DNA from: Flavobacterium difficile | GTDB lineage: Bacteria; Bacteroidota; Bacteroidia; Flavobacteriales; Flavobacteriaceae | DNA: 64,000 bases | Reading direction: 5' to 3' | Assembly: GCF_011392115.1 (NCBI RefSeq) | Contig: NZ_JAAJBT010000004.1 | Coordinates: forward strand, 62,001 to 126,000 | Shown: positions 16,227 through 25,292 of the stretch, piece after piece | How the letters are laid out: the number at the start of each line of letters is the position of its first letter | Numbering within the stretch: the stretch's first letter is position 1 | The notes under the pieces: generated by a model | The model's database searches: none | Told to the model about the DNA's origin: nothing | The model's input: only the letters and a program-made list of their open reading frames with translations | Position numbers and translations under genes: made by a program

Positions 16227-17534
16227 ATGAAAACAAATTTATTTGCTTCGGTAATTGGCTCTCTACTTCTGGCTGTACCAACATTAGCACAAGATAAAAC
16301 TACAGTAACTGCAAATAGCAGTGATATTAGTGATAATTTAGATTTAAAAGCGGTTGCTTCTATTTTTGGAGACGCTTCAAATTTAGAAGATTTTGAAAGA
16401 AGATTGAACGATCCTAAGTCGCAAATTTCTAATTTAGACTTGAACAATGACAATCAAGTGGATTATTTGCGCGTGGTTGAGTCTGTGGAAGGAAGAACGC
16501 ATATTGTTGTAATACAAGCTATTTTAGAAAAAGATGTTTTTCAAGATGTTGCGACTGTTGAAATTGAAAAAGACAGTAATAATAGGGTTCAAATCCAGGT
16601 AGTTGGTGATGTATACATGTATGGAAATAATTATATTTACGAACCAATTTATGTGCATACACCAGTAATTTATAATACTTTTTGGGTAAATCATTACCGT
16701 CCTTATTGCTCGTCTTGGTATTGGGGGTATTATCCTTCTTACTATACACACTGGTCTCCATTTCCTATTTTTAGATATAGAAATCATATTTCAGTTCACA
16801 TAAATTTCGGACATACCTATAATTATGTTTCATACAGAAGATGTCATTCAGCATACAATGCTTATTATGGAAGAAGAGGTAATGGTTATGAAATGCGTCA
16901 TCCAAATCGTTCATTTTCAAATAGAAACAGAGGATATTCAAACCGATATGAAATGGATAGAAATAGAGAAATAAAAACGCGTACTCCTGGAACAAGAGAG
17001 TTAAACTCAAATACAAATTCGCCAAGAGGAAATGCTTCTGTTGGAACTCCGAGAAGTGAATCGCAACCAAGAACGTATTCGCCAAGAGGAAATGCTTCTG
17101 TGGAAACTCCGAGAAGTGAATCGCAACCAAGAACGTATTCGCCAAGAGGAAATGCTGCTGTGGAAACTCCGAGAAGTGAATCGCAACCAAGAACATATTC
17201 ACCAAGAGGAAATGCTTCTGTGGAAACTCCGAGAAGAGAATCGCAACCAAGAACATATTCGCCAAGAGGAAATGCTTCTGTGGAAACTCCGAGAAGTGAA
17301 TCGCAACCAAGAACATATTCACCAAGAGGAAATGCTTCTGTTGAAACTCCGAGAAGTGAATCGCAACCAAGAACATATTCGCCAAGAGGAAACGGAACAG
17401 TAGGTGCTTCAAGAAATGAATCACAGCCGAGAAACTATTCGCAAAATGGAAATTCACAACCAAGAAGCGAGGCGCCTAGAAGTGCTAGTTCAGGTAGAGG
17501 TAATTCTGAAAATGCTGGTAGAGGTAGAAGATAA
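16227..17534 (+). CDS. Secreted protein with aromatic-rich core and 20-residue tandem repeats
   Basis: 435 residues. It has a signal peptide (to about residue 22, VPTLAQ). Residues 35-130 are a conserved-looking domain with a calcium-loop-like LDLNNDNQVDYLRVVE. Residues 130-215 are rich in Tyr, Trp and His (SSWYWGYYPSYYTHWSPFP). Residues about 264-390 are six-odd copies of a 20-residue, basic, Pro/Ser/Arg-rich unit (SPRGNASVETPRSESQPRTY), and the tail is low-complexity Gly/Arg/Ser. Short changes between copies (Ala/Ser, Ser/Arg) show recent expansion at the DNA level. It probably acts at the surface or matrix; the function is unknown. A strong terminator follows. Confidence 0.8.
   Translation: MKTNLFASVIGSLLLAVPTLAQDKTTVTANSSDISDNLDLKAVASIFGDASNLEDFERRLNDPKSQISNLDLNNDNQVDYLRVVESVEGRTHIVVIQAILEKDVFQDVATVEIEKDSNNRVQIQVVGDVYMYGNNYIYEPIYVHTPVIYNTFWVNHYRPYCSSWYWGYYPSYYTHWSPFPIFRYRNHISVHINFGHTYNYVSYRRCHSAYNAYYGRRGNGYEMRHPNRSFSNRNRGYSNRYEMDRNREIKTRTPGTRELNSNTNSPRGNASVGTPRSESQPRTYSPRGNASVETPRSESQPRTYSPRGNAAVETPRSESQPRTYSPRGNASVETPRRESQPRTYSPRGNASVETPRSESQPRTYSPRGNASVETPRSESQPRTYSPRGNGTVGASRNESQPRNYSQNGNSQPRSEAPRSASSGRGNSENAGRGRR
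17017..17392 (+). repeat. 60-bp minisatellite inside the coding sequence
   Basis: About 6.3 nearly identical 60-base units, a multiple of 3 so the frame is kept, followed by a diverged copy to about 17450. Because the unit lacks stops in other frames, long spurious open frames appear on both strands here. Confidence 0.97.
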
Positions 17535-17544
17535 CAAATTTTTT

Positions 17545-17583
17545 AAATGTGCTTAATAAAAGATTATTAAGCACATTTTTTTT
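17545..17583. terminator. Bidirectional intrinsic terminator
   Basis: A perfect 14-bp stem AAATGTGCTTAATA (17545-17558)/TATTAAGCACATTT (17565-17578) with a 6-base loop and T-run lies between the convergent repeat-protein gene and the PrcB-like gene. Confidence 0.93.
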
Positions 17584-17584
17584 A

Positions 17585-18040
17585 TTAATAATTGTTAACT
17601 GAAATTGTTCTGTTTTTTGGTAAGGATAGAAATAAATAGGGTGAAGTAAATGACATCGTTACCATGGCATTTTTTTCAGGAATTATTTGTTTTATAATTA
17701 TTTCTGCAGCAGTTTTTGTGAATTTCACATCTTCTACCTCAATATCGTAACCACCAGTTGACTTTTCTCCTAAATAACAAACTAATAAGTCATGTTTTTC
17801 TAAATCAATTTTTAATAATCTTTCGTATTCTTCTTCATCGATATTTAACTCAGAAATAAGAACATTAAAATCTTCATAATTTTTAATTATTTGATGAGAT
17901 TTCTCTTTTTTACCACCAATTTGATTTTTATAAACCACTTCATAAGTATCAGTAACTTCCACGATTTCTTGTTTTGGTTTACAAGATATAAATAAAGTAG
18001 ATAAACTAAAAAGTATTAGTATTTTCTTGAATGTATTCAT
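17585..18040 (-). CDS. PrcB-like lipoprotein
   Basis: 151 residues. TLFISCK is a lipobox (Cys near residue 20), so it is an envelope lipoprotein. The C-terminal half shows GEKSTGGYDIEVEDV and a final TSPYLFLSLPK, which match the PrcB C-terminal domain first named in a Treponema protease complex. No protease gene is adjacent. It starts two bases after the bshA stop (18043), so it is probably co-transcribed with bshA; a link with thiol metabolism would be speculation. Confidence 0.78.
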   Translation of the reverse strand: MNTFKKILILFSLSTLFISCKPKQEIVEVTDTYEVVYKNQIGGKKEKSHQIIKNYEDFNVLISELNIDEEEYERLLKIDLEKHDLLVCYLGEKSTGGYDIEVEDVKFTKTAAEIIIKQIIPEKNAMVTMSFTSPYLFLSLPKNRTISVNNY

Positions 18041-18042
18041 GA

Positions 18043-19176
18043 TTAGATTTCTAAATTAATTGCTTTGTTATATAATTCTTCATATAAAGGAAGAATATTT
18101 TTGATATCGAATTTTTTTGCTACTTCAAAAGCAGCTTTTTTAAATTGATTAAGCGTTTCCTCTGATTTTAAAATAGTAATTGCATTCTGACTCATATTTT
18201 CCACATCACCTACATGGCTTAAAAATCCAGAAACTCCTTCTTCGTTAACTTCTGGAATTCCACCTGAATTGCTCGAAATTACTGGAACATTAAAAGCCAT
18301 AGCTTCTAAAGCTGCTAAACCAAAACTTTCTGTTTCCGAGGGCAACAAAAACAAATCGGAATATTTTAAGATTTGATTGATATCGTTACTATTGCCAAAG
18401 AAAATTACTTTATCAGAAATACCTAAATCGTCACATAGTTTTTCAGCAATTGCTTTTTCTGGACCTTCACCAACCATCATTAATTTAGATGGAATTTCTT
18501 TTTGAATGTTGTAGAATACTTTTACAACATCTGGAATGTTTTTTACTTTTCTAAAATTAGAAATATGAGTAATAATTTTTTCTTCAGGTTTTGCTAAAAC
18601 AGAACGTTGACAAACAGACTTTTCTAAATGTGCAGCATCATCAATTTCAATAAAATTAGGAATAACATGAATTTCTTTATTCAAATCAAATAAACGATAG
18701 GTATCTTCTCTTAAACTATTAGACACACTTGTAACAAAATCAGATTTATTAATGCTAAACGTAACAGCACTTTTATAAAAAGGATGGTTTCCAACTAAAG
18801 TAATATCTGTTCCGTGAAGTGTAGTAATCATAGGTAATGAAATACCTTCTTCCGCTAACATTTGTTTTGCCATATATCCTGCATAAGCATGTGGAATGGC
18901 ATAATGTACGTGTAAAACATCAATTTTGTACAATTTTACCATATCTACTAATTTACTAGATAAGGCCAATTCATAAGGTTGATAGTGAAATAAAGGATAA
19001 TTGGGAACGTTTACTTCATGAAAATAAATGTTCGGGTTTAGTAACGATAACCGAACTGGTTGTTTGTAAGTGATGAAGTGAATTTCATGACCTTTTTTAG
19101 CAAGTTCTAATCCTAATTCTGTTGCTACTACTCCACTCCCACCAAATGTAGGATAACAAACTATTGCAATTTTCAT
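18043..19176 (-). CDS. bshA: N-acetyl-alpha-D-glucosaminyl L-malate synthase
   Basis: 377 residues, a GT4 glycosyltransferase (GT-B fold). KIAIVCYPTFGGSGVVATELG, VLHVHYAIPHAYAGYMAKQ and TTLHGTDITLVG are characteristic of BshA, and the C-terminal donor site is PSETESFGLAALEAMAFNVPV. It joins UDP-GlcNAc to L-malate, the first step of bacillithiol synthesis, so the cell probably uses bacillithiol as its low-molecular-weight thiol. bshB and bshC are not in the window. It follows the DUF1801 gene by three bases. Confidence 0.93.
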   Translation of the reverse strand: MKIAIVCYPTFGGSGVVATELGLELAKKGHEIHFITYKQPVRLSLLNPNIYFHEVNVPNYPLFHYQPYELALSSKLVDMVKLYKIDVLHVHYAIPHAYAGYMAKQMLAEEGISLPMITTLHGTDITLVGNHPFYKSAVTFSINKSDFVTSVSNSLREDTYRLFDLNKEIHVIPNFIEIDDAAHLEKSVCQRSVLAKPEEKIITHISNFRKVKNIPDVVKVFYNIQKEIPSKLMMVGEGPEKAIAEKLCDDLGISDKVIFFGNSNDINQILKYSDLFLLPSETESFGLAALEAMAFNVPVISSNSGGIPEVNEEGVSGFLSHVGDVENMSQNAITILKSEETLNQFKKAAFEVAKKFDIKNILPLYEELYNKAINLEI

Positions 19177-19179
19177 AAA

Positions 19180-19644
19180 TTATTTTTTATTTTTTAAAAA
19201 TGCCGATTCATAAGTTGTAATCCATTCTTCAACAGAAATTTTTGAAACTAATTCGCCAATTAAATCATATGGAATAGCATCAAAATTTTTAAATCGCATA
19301 CAACTTTTACCCATGTCTAATTTTCGATTTGAGTGTTTTGGAAACTCACTTACAAACCAATCATATAATTCTTTGTTAGCATAAATACCCATATGGTAAA
19401 AATTAATGCTATTTTTTTGAGAAGCTAAGGCTATAAAAGGTAAGGGATCTGTAGGTTTACAATGATATCCATTAGGATAAATAGAATGTGGTACATGGTA
19501 ACTTAACATCCCATAACTCATGCCTTCTTCAAATCCTTTAGGTAGATTTTTCTGAATACTATTTCTAAATTTTTCAATGTATAATTTTCTATCTTCTGGT
19601 AACGAATTTAAATAATCGTTAGCATTTTTGGCGTCTGAAGTCAT
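19180..19644 (-). CDS. DUF1801 domain protein
   Basis: 154 residues of the YdhG/YdeI-like DUF1801 fold: NDYLNSLPEDRKLYIEKFRNSIQKNLP, GMSYGMLSYHVP and the C-terminal GKSCMRFKNFDAIPYDLIGELV. The function is unknown; the fold is related to the frataxin-like or DUF1801 superfamily. It lies two bases after the GH3 gene and three before bshA, as part of one minus-strand unit. Confidence 0.85.
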   Translation of the reverse strand: MTSDAKNANDYLNSLPEDRKLYIEKFRNSIQKNLPKGFEEGMSYGMLSYHVPHSIYPNGYHCKPTDPLPFIALASQKNSINFYHMGIYANKELYDWFVSEFPKHSNRKLDMGKSCMRFKNFDAIPYDLIGELVSKISVEEWITTYESAFLKNKK

Positions 19645-19646
19645 CT

Positions 19647-22535
19647 TTAATCAGTTATAGATTGATAAATAATTTTTTGAATATCTTCTCTAATATTCAA
19701 TTTTGATAATTTATTGATATTGGCATCAGGGTAAGTGCGATTAGAAAGAAAAACGTAAACCAATTCCTTTTCTGGATCTGCCCAAACCATTGTTCCAGTA
19801 AAACCTGTATGACCGAAACTTGTTCTTGAAGTACAACCACAAGTTGGCCCTTCATTCCCTAACTGTGGTTTATCGAACCCAGCTCCTCTTCTATTTCCAA
19901 TTTTACAAAAATAACACGTATTAAAAGCATCAAAGGTTTCAGGAGTAAAATAAGTGATGCCTCCATAAGTTCCTTTTTGTAAAAACATTTGCATAATTTT
20001 AGCTACATCTAACGAATTAGAAAATAAACCCGCATGACCGCCAATTCCATTTTGCATAGCTGCAGCCATATCATGTACATATCCTTGAATGGTATCATAT
20101 CTATAGTAGCTATCGATTTCAGTTGGCGGAATTCGGTTCAATTCGAACTTTTCTAAGGGATTATAAGAAGTAGAATAAGCACCTAAACTTTTGTAAAACC
20201 TGTCATCAGATAATTTATCTAAGGTTTGATTGTGAGATTTTTCTAAATATTCTTTTAATAAAATAAACGTATAATCACTGTACTTATATTGTTTGTAAGG
20301 TAATAATTGCGTGTCTTTTATAAAATTTATAATGGTATCGTTATAATCTTTTCTCAAAAATAAATTATTAGACACCTTATAAGGAAAATCTTTAGATTGT
20401 AAAGCGCTATAATATTTAGTACTTGGCTTTTTTAAGGTGTCTAAGGTTTTAGCGTAAAATGGAGTCCAAGCTGGTAATTTAGCTTGATGTGTTAACATAT
20501 CTAAAAGATTAATATCGGCTTTATTTGAATTTTTATAACTAGGAATAAGTTCAGATAAAGTAGTTTTAAAATTTATTTTTCCTTTTTCATAATCTTGCAT
20601 GATATTTGGCAACGTGCTCAATACTTTTGTAAGTGAAGCCAAATCATATAAATCGGTGTTTTTTACTTTTTGAATGGTATCATAAGTATGATAACCGAAT
20701 GATTTTTTATACACCACCTTACCTCTTCTGGCTACTAAAATTTGCATTCCTGGTGTAGCTTTACTTTTTATGGCATATTTAGCAATAGCATCAATTTTTG
20801 CTAAAACGTCCGAATTCATATTGACTTGCTCGGGAAAAGCATAACTTAATCGGTGAATGTTTTTTGTGGAAATTCCATCATTTGCGCTAAAGTTTTTTTT
20901 TAGAGAAACAGGTAAAACACCTTTTGCTTCAGTAGCTCCAAAAATAATTTCAGCAGTAACAATTTGAGAAAATTCGTTATTTTGGTAGGCTTCGATTAAG
21001 CCTTCAGTATTTTCAAAAGTTGGAATTTTTAATAGTGAATAGGGTTTTGTGAAAAAAGCTACAATGGTTTTACTATTTTTTGAAATTTTATCAATCCAAT
21101 TGATTTCTTTAAAAGTCATTTCATTTTTTTTCCAAATGCCTTCTGGTTTATGATAACCTACAATTACTTTAGAATAGTCCTTAATTTGAACCAAAAGTGA
21201 ATCTAAATTTTTAGTTGTAAGGATATCAATTTGCGCATATTCTTTCAATTTATCTTCAAAAAAAGAACTGTCACCCTCACCAATTTTAATGAAAGCAATT
21301 TTTTCCTTTTCAATATTTTTTATTGGAATAATTTCATCTACGTTATTTAAAACTGTAATAGCATTTTGATACATCTCTAAATTTAAAGCTTTGTATTCTT
21401 TCTTATTTAAATCAGTATGCAAATTTTCAAACTCAATTGGACAATAATTGTTTAATCCTGCTTTGTATTTATATTTTAAAATTTTCTTAACAGAATGAGA
21501 AAGTCGTTCTTCTGTAAATACTTTATCTTTAAATGCTTGTTTAAATTTTTCAATAGCAACAGGTACGTTTTCAGCAAATAACAACACATCATTTCCGGCT
21601 AAAAATGCTGCTAAATCAATATCACCAGGTTGTTTAAAGTTACTTGCACCTTTCATATTTAAGGCATCTGTAAAGATTAAACCTTCAAATTTTAGCTGGT
21701 TTTTTAAAATATCTGTCACTACTTTATCTGATAAAGAAGACGGATAATTTTCACGGGTTTCGATACTTGGTACATTTAAATGCGCAACCATAACACTCGC
21801 TAATCCATTCTTAATCAGTTCTCTGTATGGATACAATTCCACTTCATCGATTCGTTCTCGAGAAAAATCTACAGTTGGTAAAGCGTGATGTGAATCAGTT
21901 GAAGTATCACCGTGACCAGGAAAATGTTTCGCTGTAGCAAAAACACCATAAGATTGTAAACCTCTCATGTATGCGACAGCTTTTTCAGCAACATTTTCTT
22001 TTGTTTCCCCAAAAGAACGATTTCCGATAATAGGATTTTTTGGATTCGTATTGATATCTACAACTGGTCCGAAAGTGAAATGAATTCCTAATCTTTTTGA
22101 TTGATCGGCCATTTGCATTCCCATTTTTTCAAGTAGCGAATTGTCTTTAATAGCTCCTAAAGTCATGTTCCAAGGATACGAATGTGTAGAATCTATTCGC
22201 ATACTTAAACCCCATTCTGCATCTATACCAATTAACATTGGAATCTTAGATTTAGCTTGAAAACGATTGGTTAATTTCGCTTGACGATTGGGTCCACCTT
22301 GAAAAAAGATTAATCCACCAATTTTATATTTGGTTATTAATTTATCTAAATCTTGCGCGTGATCTTCTTTTTTATTTGAATACGCAGCAATCATAAATAA
22401 TTGACCCACTTTTTCATCAAAAGAAAGTGAATTATATGTACTATCTACCCATTGTTCCTGGGTTTGAATGTTAATTTTATTTTGAGCAAAACCTATAGTT
22501 GAAAGCAACAAGGTTAAGTATATATAGTGTTTCAT
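19647..22535 (-). CDS. GH3 beta-N-acetylglucosaminidase fused to a beta-lactamase-family serine hydrolase
   Basis: 962 residues with a signal peptide (to FAQ, residue 18). Residues about 30-360 are a GH3 NagZ-type domain: KHFPGHGDTSTDSH gives the acid/base dyad Asp214-His216 and FTDALNMKGA the nucleophile Asp290. Residues about 370-560 resemble the second, GH3-C domain. Residues about 590-960 are a class C beta-lactamase/PBP-like hydrolase with SLTK (Ser634, Lys637), a YSDY motif and a GHTGFTG motif near the C-terminus. It probably trims peptidoglycan fragments in the periplasm; the fusion is known in Bacteroidetes. Confidence 0.92.
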   Translation of the reverse strand: MKHYIYLTLLLSTIGFAQNKINIQTQEQWVDSTYNSLSFDEKVGQLFMIAAYSNKKEDHAQDLDKLITKYKIGGLIFFQGGPNRQAKLTNRFQAKSKIPMLIGIDAEWGLSMRIDSTHSYPWNMTLGAIKDNSLLEKMGMQMADQSKRLGIHFTFGPVVDINTNPKNPIIGNRSFGETKENVAEKAVAYMRGLQSYGVFATAKHFPGHGDTSTDSHHALPTVDFSRERIDEVELYPYRELIKNGLASVMVAHLNVPSIETRENYPSSLSDKVVTDILKNQLKFEGLIFTDALNMKGASNFKQPGDIDLAAFLAGNDVLLFAENVPVAIEKFKQAFKDKVFTEERLSHSVKKILKYKYKAGLNNYCPIEFENLHTDLNKKEYKALNLEMYQNAITVLNNVDEIIPIKNIEKEKIAFIKIGEGDSSFFEDKLKEYAQIDILTTKNLDSLLVQIKDYSKVIVGYHKPEGIWKKNEMTFKEINWIDKISKNSKTIVAFFTKPYSLLKIPTFENTEGLIEAYQNNEFSQIVTAEIIFGATEAKGVLPVSLKKNFSANDGISTKNIHRLSYAFPEQVNMNSDVLAKIDAIAKYAIKSKATPGMQILVARRGKVVYKKSFGYHTYDTIQKVKNTDLYDLASLTKVLSTLPNIMQDYEKGKINFKTTLSELIPSYKNSNKADINLLDMLTHQAKLPAWTPFYAKTLDTLKKPSTKYYSALQSKDFPYKVSNNLFLRKDYNDTIINFIKDTQLLPYKQYKYSDYTFILLKEYLEKSHNQTLDKLSDDRFYKSLGAYSTSYNPLEKFELNRIPPTEIDSYYRYDTIQGYVHDMAAAMQNGIGGHAGLFSNSLDVAKIMQMFLQKGTYGGITYFTPETFDAFNTCYFCKIGNRRGAGFDKPQLGNEGPTCGCTSRTSFGHTGFTGTMVWADPEKELVYVFLSNRTYPDANINKLSKLNIREDIQKIIYQSITD

Positions 22536-22550
22536 GAATTGTAAATAAAT

Positions 22551-22585
22551 AAAAAAACCATCAAAAATTCTATTTTCTGATGATT
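22551..22585 (-). terminator. Intrinsic terminator of the amidase-MlaD-Fe-S operon
   Basis: On the minus strand a 12-bp stem with two G-U pairs (AATCATCAGAAA/TTTTTGATGGTT) is followed by a T-run, between the last gene of the long operon and the GH3 gene. Confidence 0.8.
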
Positions 22586-22605
22586 TTCAAAGTTAGTTAT
22601 TTTTT

Positions 22606-23088
22606 TTAGAAAAATCTACTGTGCCAGCTTTCTTCTGCTGGAACTTCCCAAAATTCTTCCAATTCACCTTTTGTGTTAATAAGATTATTGAAAACGATAG
22701 TTTTTGAAGTTACCGCTTTTTCTTTCGCCATTTTTTTGAAATCGATAAGGTTTTTGTGAGCAATATGTTCTCCAATTTTATATGTCACATTCATTTTATC
22801 TAACAATTCAATTTGAAACTCTTGTTCCAATTGTTGAATAAAATGAACCGAAGCATCAATAGAACAACCGGTTGCATTCTGAACTTCCTGATTCACAGCA
22901 AAAATAATAAAACGGTTATATTTTATTAGAAATGAAGCCGCTAAACTTGTACCATGTGCAGCCCATTTTTCAACAAATTCTTGACATTTTGCATCAATGG
23001 CAGTTACTTCTTCGTCTGCTAATTTTCTATTCGATTGGTAAATCCAAATTTTAGATTCTTCTGGTAATTCGTCAAATGGTATGTACAT
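22606..23088 (-). CDS. Conserved hypothetical protein (often labelled ABC transporter ATPase)
   Basis: 160 residues from MYIPFDELPEESKIWIYQSNR at 23088; this start leaves one base after the preceding stop, while the ATG at 23103 would overlap it. I recall that flavobacterial homologues carry the label ABC transporter ATPase, but no Walker A, Walker B or signature motif is present, so that name is not supported. It is soluble, without signal peptide or membrane segment. The last gene of the operon, function unknown. Confidence 0.75.
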   Translation of the reverse strand: MYIPFDELPEESKIWIYQSNRKLADEEVTAIDAKCQEFVEKWAAHGTSLAASFLIKYNRFIIFAVNQEVQNATGCSIDASVHFIQQLEQEFQIELLDKMNVTYKIGEHIAHKNLIDFKKMAKEKAVTSKTIVFNNLINTKGELEEFWEVPAEESWHSRFF

Positions 23089-23089
23089 T

Positions 23090-23803
23090 TTATATTTTTT
23101 CAATATTTAGAATTCTTTTTTCATCAACGTATTGATTTTTGTCGTCATCAAATAAATTGAGCACTGAATATTTTATGGAAACTTTATCGTTTATCTTCAG
23201 CTTTTTTTCTTTAAAATAAGGTTTATAATTATCAAATTCATCATAAGCCATAAAATGAACCTCTTCAGTATCAATTTTAACAACTACATATTGAGTTTCA
23301 TATTTATCAAAATAGAATTTCAATACAACTCCTTCATTTTCAAAAACTTGTTCTTCAACAATTTCTTCTTCAACTTCAGTATTTTCTTCAGCATCCGATG
23401 TAATAAATGATGTTAAATCATAAGTTAAATTTGCATTATCATTAAAATAATATACTAAATTTAGAGCAAAAGTTTCTTCAGATTTTAATTTATCTAAACA
23501 AACATTTACCCAATATGCTTCAGAATTTCTAATAATTTGCAAAATATTTTTACCATTTTCTTGGTCTAGATAATTTGCTCCTAATAATTGCTTTACTTTT
23601 AATTCATTTTTATCAAATGATTTTAAAAAACAATTTTCAATTGAATCAAACCAATTTTCATCCTTTTCTTTAATTTTTTGTACGCAATTGCACGTTTCTT
23701 CAGAAATTATAGTGGATAATTGTTGTATTTTTTTATCATCAATATTTTGACAAAAAGCGAAAGTGTTTATTAAAAAAAAAGTAAATAAAAATACTTTCCT
23801 CAT
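23090..23803 (-). CDS. Secreted hypothetical protein
   Basis: 237 residues from the ATG at 23803 (MRKVFLFTFFLINTFAFCQ, a clean signal peptide); the start lies one base after the stop of the HdrB-like gene, and an upstream ATG would add eight residues inside that gene. Mature part: a helical domain with cysteines (EETCNCVQKIKEKDENWFDSIENCFLKSF), an acidic linker (EENTEVEEEIVEEQ) and a C-terminal beta domain (YETQYVVVKIDTEEVHFM). I do not recognise the family. Confidence 0.75.
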   Translation of the reverse strand: MRKVFLFTFFLINTFAFCQNIDDKKIQQLSTIISEETCNCVQKIKEKDENWFDSIENCFLKSFDKNELKVKQLLGANYLDQENGKNILQIIRNSEAYWVNVCLDKLKSEETFALNLVYYFNDNANLTYDLTSFITSDAEENTEVEEEIVEEQVFENEGVVLKFYFDKYETQYVVVKIDTEEVHFMAYDEFDNYKPYFKEKKLKINDKVSIKYSVLNLFDDDKNQYVDEKRILNIEKI

Positions 23804-23804
23804 C

Positions 23805-24596
23805 CTATAAATCCTGAGCATTTGCAATCAATTCTGCAATATCCATTACCTGAACTGAAGCCTCTTTTTCTTTATTTTTAATTCCGTCCGTTAACATCGT
23901 ATTACAGAAAGGACAACCCGCAGCAATAATTTCTGGTTTTGTTTCTAAAGCATCTTCTGTTCTTTCAATGTTGATGTCTTTATCCCCTTTTTCTGGTTCT
24001 TTGAACATTTGCGCGCCACCAGCACCACAACATAATCCGTTAGCACGAGAGCGTTTCATTTCTACTAACTCAGCATCTAATTTAGTAATTAAATCTCTTG
24101 GAGCTTCGTAAATATTATTTGCACGACCTAAATAACATGGATCATGGAAAGTAATACGTTTCCCTTTAAATTGTCCGCCTTCAATAGTCAATCTTCCAGA
24201 ATCTAGTAAAGATTTTAAAAATTCTGTATGATGCACCACTTCGTATTTACCACCTAATTCTGGATATTCATTTTTGATGGTATTGAAACAATGCGGACAA
24301 GCCGTTACAATTTTTTTTACTTCATAAGCATTCATGACTTCAATATTCATCATTGCTTGCATTTGAAATAAAAATTCGTTACCCGCTCTTTTGGCTGGAT
24401 CACCAGTACAACTTTCTTCTGTGCCTAAAACTGCAAAAGGCACATTTGCTTTGTTTAATATTTTCACAAAAGCTTTTGTGATTTTTTTGGCTCTATCATC
24501 AAAACTACCTGAACAACCTACCCAAAATAAAACTTCTGGAGTTTGTCCTTGCGCCATCATTTCGGCCATTGTTGGTACTACTAAATTTTCTGACAT
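23805..24596 (-). CDS. (Fe-S)-binding protein, HdrB/GlcF-like with two CCG domains
   Basis: 263 residues. It contains the cysteine-rich CCG pattern twice: CSGS...CTGDPAKR...CPHC in the first half and CYLGRANN...GLCCGAGGAQ...CPFC in the second. Such domains bind a [4Fe-4S]-type cluster and occur in HdrB, GlcF, GlpC and LutA. The partner ferredoxin-type membrane protein is at 25293 in the same operon, so the two together resemble a heterodisulfide-reductase-like electron-transfer module. The actual electron donor and acceptor are unknown. Confidence 0.88.
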   Translation of the reverse strand: MSENLVVPTMAEMMAQGQTPEVLFWVGCSGSFDDRAKKITKAFVKILNKANVPFAVLGTEESCTGDPAKRAGNEFLFQMQAMMNIEVMNAYEVKKIVTACPHCFNTIKNEYPELGGKYEVVHHTEFLKSLLDSGRLTIEGGQFKGKRITFHDPCYLGRANNIYEAPRDLITKLDAELVEMKRSRANGLCCGAGGAQMFKEPEKGDKDINIERTEDALETKPEIIAAGCPFCNTMLTDGIKNKEKEASVQVMDIAELIANAQDL

Positions 24597-24629
24597 ATTA
24601 TTTTATGTTTGTTCTTACTAATTATAGAA

Positions 24630-25088
24630 TTAATCGTTTAATTCATCAAGATTTTCATCATCAAAAACTTGGATTTTTACATCTTTTTCAATCAAATCTG
24701 TAAATTTTCCATTGTATCTAGTGGCTTTAACTAAATGATTATCAATCCAATGATAATTTCCTCCACGTGGCTTACCCATAACCATTCCGTGATATTTAAA
24801 ACCGTGTTGCTTCAACCAAGCCTCTGTAACTTCCCTATGTGCCTCGGTGCGAGAAGTGAAAAAGAAAATAACATGACCTTCATCGTACCATTTATTCAAA
24901 GTTTCTAAAGCATCAGGATATACTTTTGCTGTAGCCATTCTTTCCGGTTCTTCATTTGGAATATCGTCGCAAATAGTTCCGTCAATATCAATAAGGTAAT
25001 TTTTAATGCCTTCAGGTAATATCGGACTTAAATGTTCCCCATTTACTGTTAACTCTTGTAACTTTCCTTCTATTTCTTCTTTTTTCAT
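24630..25088 (-). CDS. Small HAD-family protein
   Basis: 152 residues from MKKEEIEGKLQEL at 25088, one base after the preceding stop. NYLIDIDGTICDD is HAD motif I with both aspartates, FFTSRTEAHREVTEAWLKQHGF is motif II with the following helix, and VFDDENLDEL is motif IV. The motif III lysine is probably in VMGKPRGGNYHWIDN. It lacks a cap domain, like small phosphatases acting on large substrates. Similar proteins carry the label phosphoheptose isomerase, which the sequence does not support. Confidence 0.82.
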   Translation of the reverse strand: MKKEEIEGKLQELTVNGEHLSPILPEGIKNYLIDIDGTICDDIPNEEPERMATAKVYPDALETLNKWYDEGHVIFFFTSRTEAHREVTEAWLKQHGFKYHGMVMGKPRGGNYHWIDNHLVKATRYNGKFTDLIEKDVKIQVFDDENLDELND

Positions 25089-25089
25089 G

Positions 25090-25290
25090 TTATTTAAATT
25101 TCTGAGCAAAAATTAAAGTTACATTTATAACAACAAGGCCAATTCCTAAAATTTTCATTAATTTTTTATTTCTCATGAACCAATTTACTTGCTCCATATT
25201 GTTTTTGAAAGGATTATAAATATCAAATCCAATCAAAGTACAAAATATCCCAACTAATAATCCAATAATTTGATCCGTGTATTGAATCAT
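25090..25290 (-). CDS. Small two-helix membrane protein
   Basis: 66 residues with two membrane segments (IIGLLVGIFCTLIGFDIY and ILGIGLVVINVTLIFA) joined by a basic loop (FMRNKKLMK). It is packed between the HdrC-like gene (2-base gap) and the HAD gene (1-base gap), which supports it as a real gene. It may assist the neighbouring membrane Fe-S protein; this is inference from position. Confidence 0.72.
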   Translation of the reverse strand: MIQYTDQIIGLLVGIFCTLIGFDIYNPFKNNMEQVNWFMRNKKLMKILGIGLVVINVTLIFAQKFK

Positions 25291-25292
25291 TG

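Noticed and set aside
17017..17392. CRISPR-like array in the minisatellite.
   Set aside because: No spacers; the repeat is in frame inside a secreted protein gene.
16771..17463. A 230-codon open frame antisense to the repeat protein, and a 123-codon frame shifted on the plus strand (17032-17403).
   Set aside because: Both arise because the 60-bp unit lacks stops in several frames; the repeated peptide is an artefact of the minisatellite.
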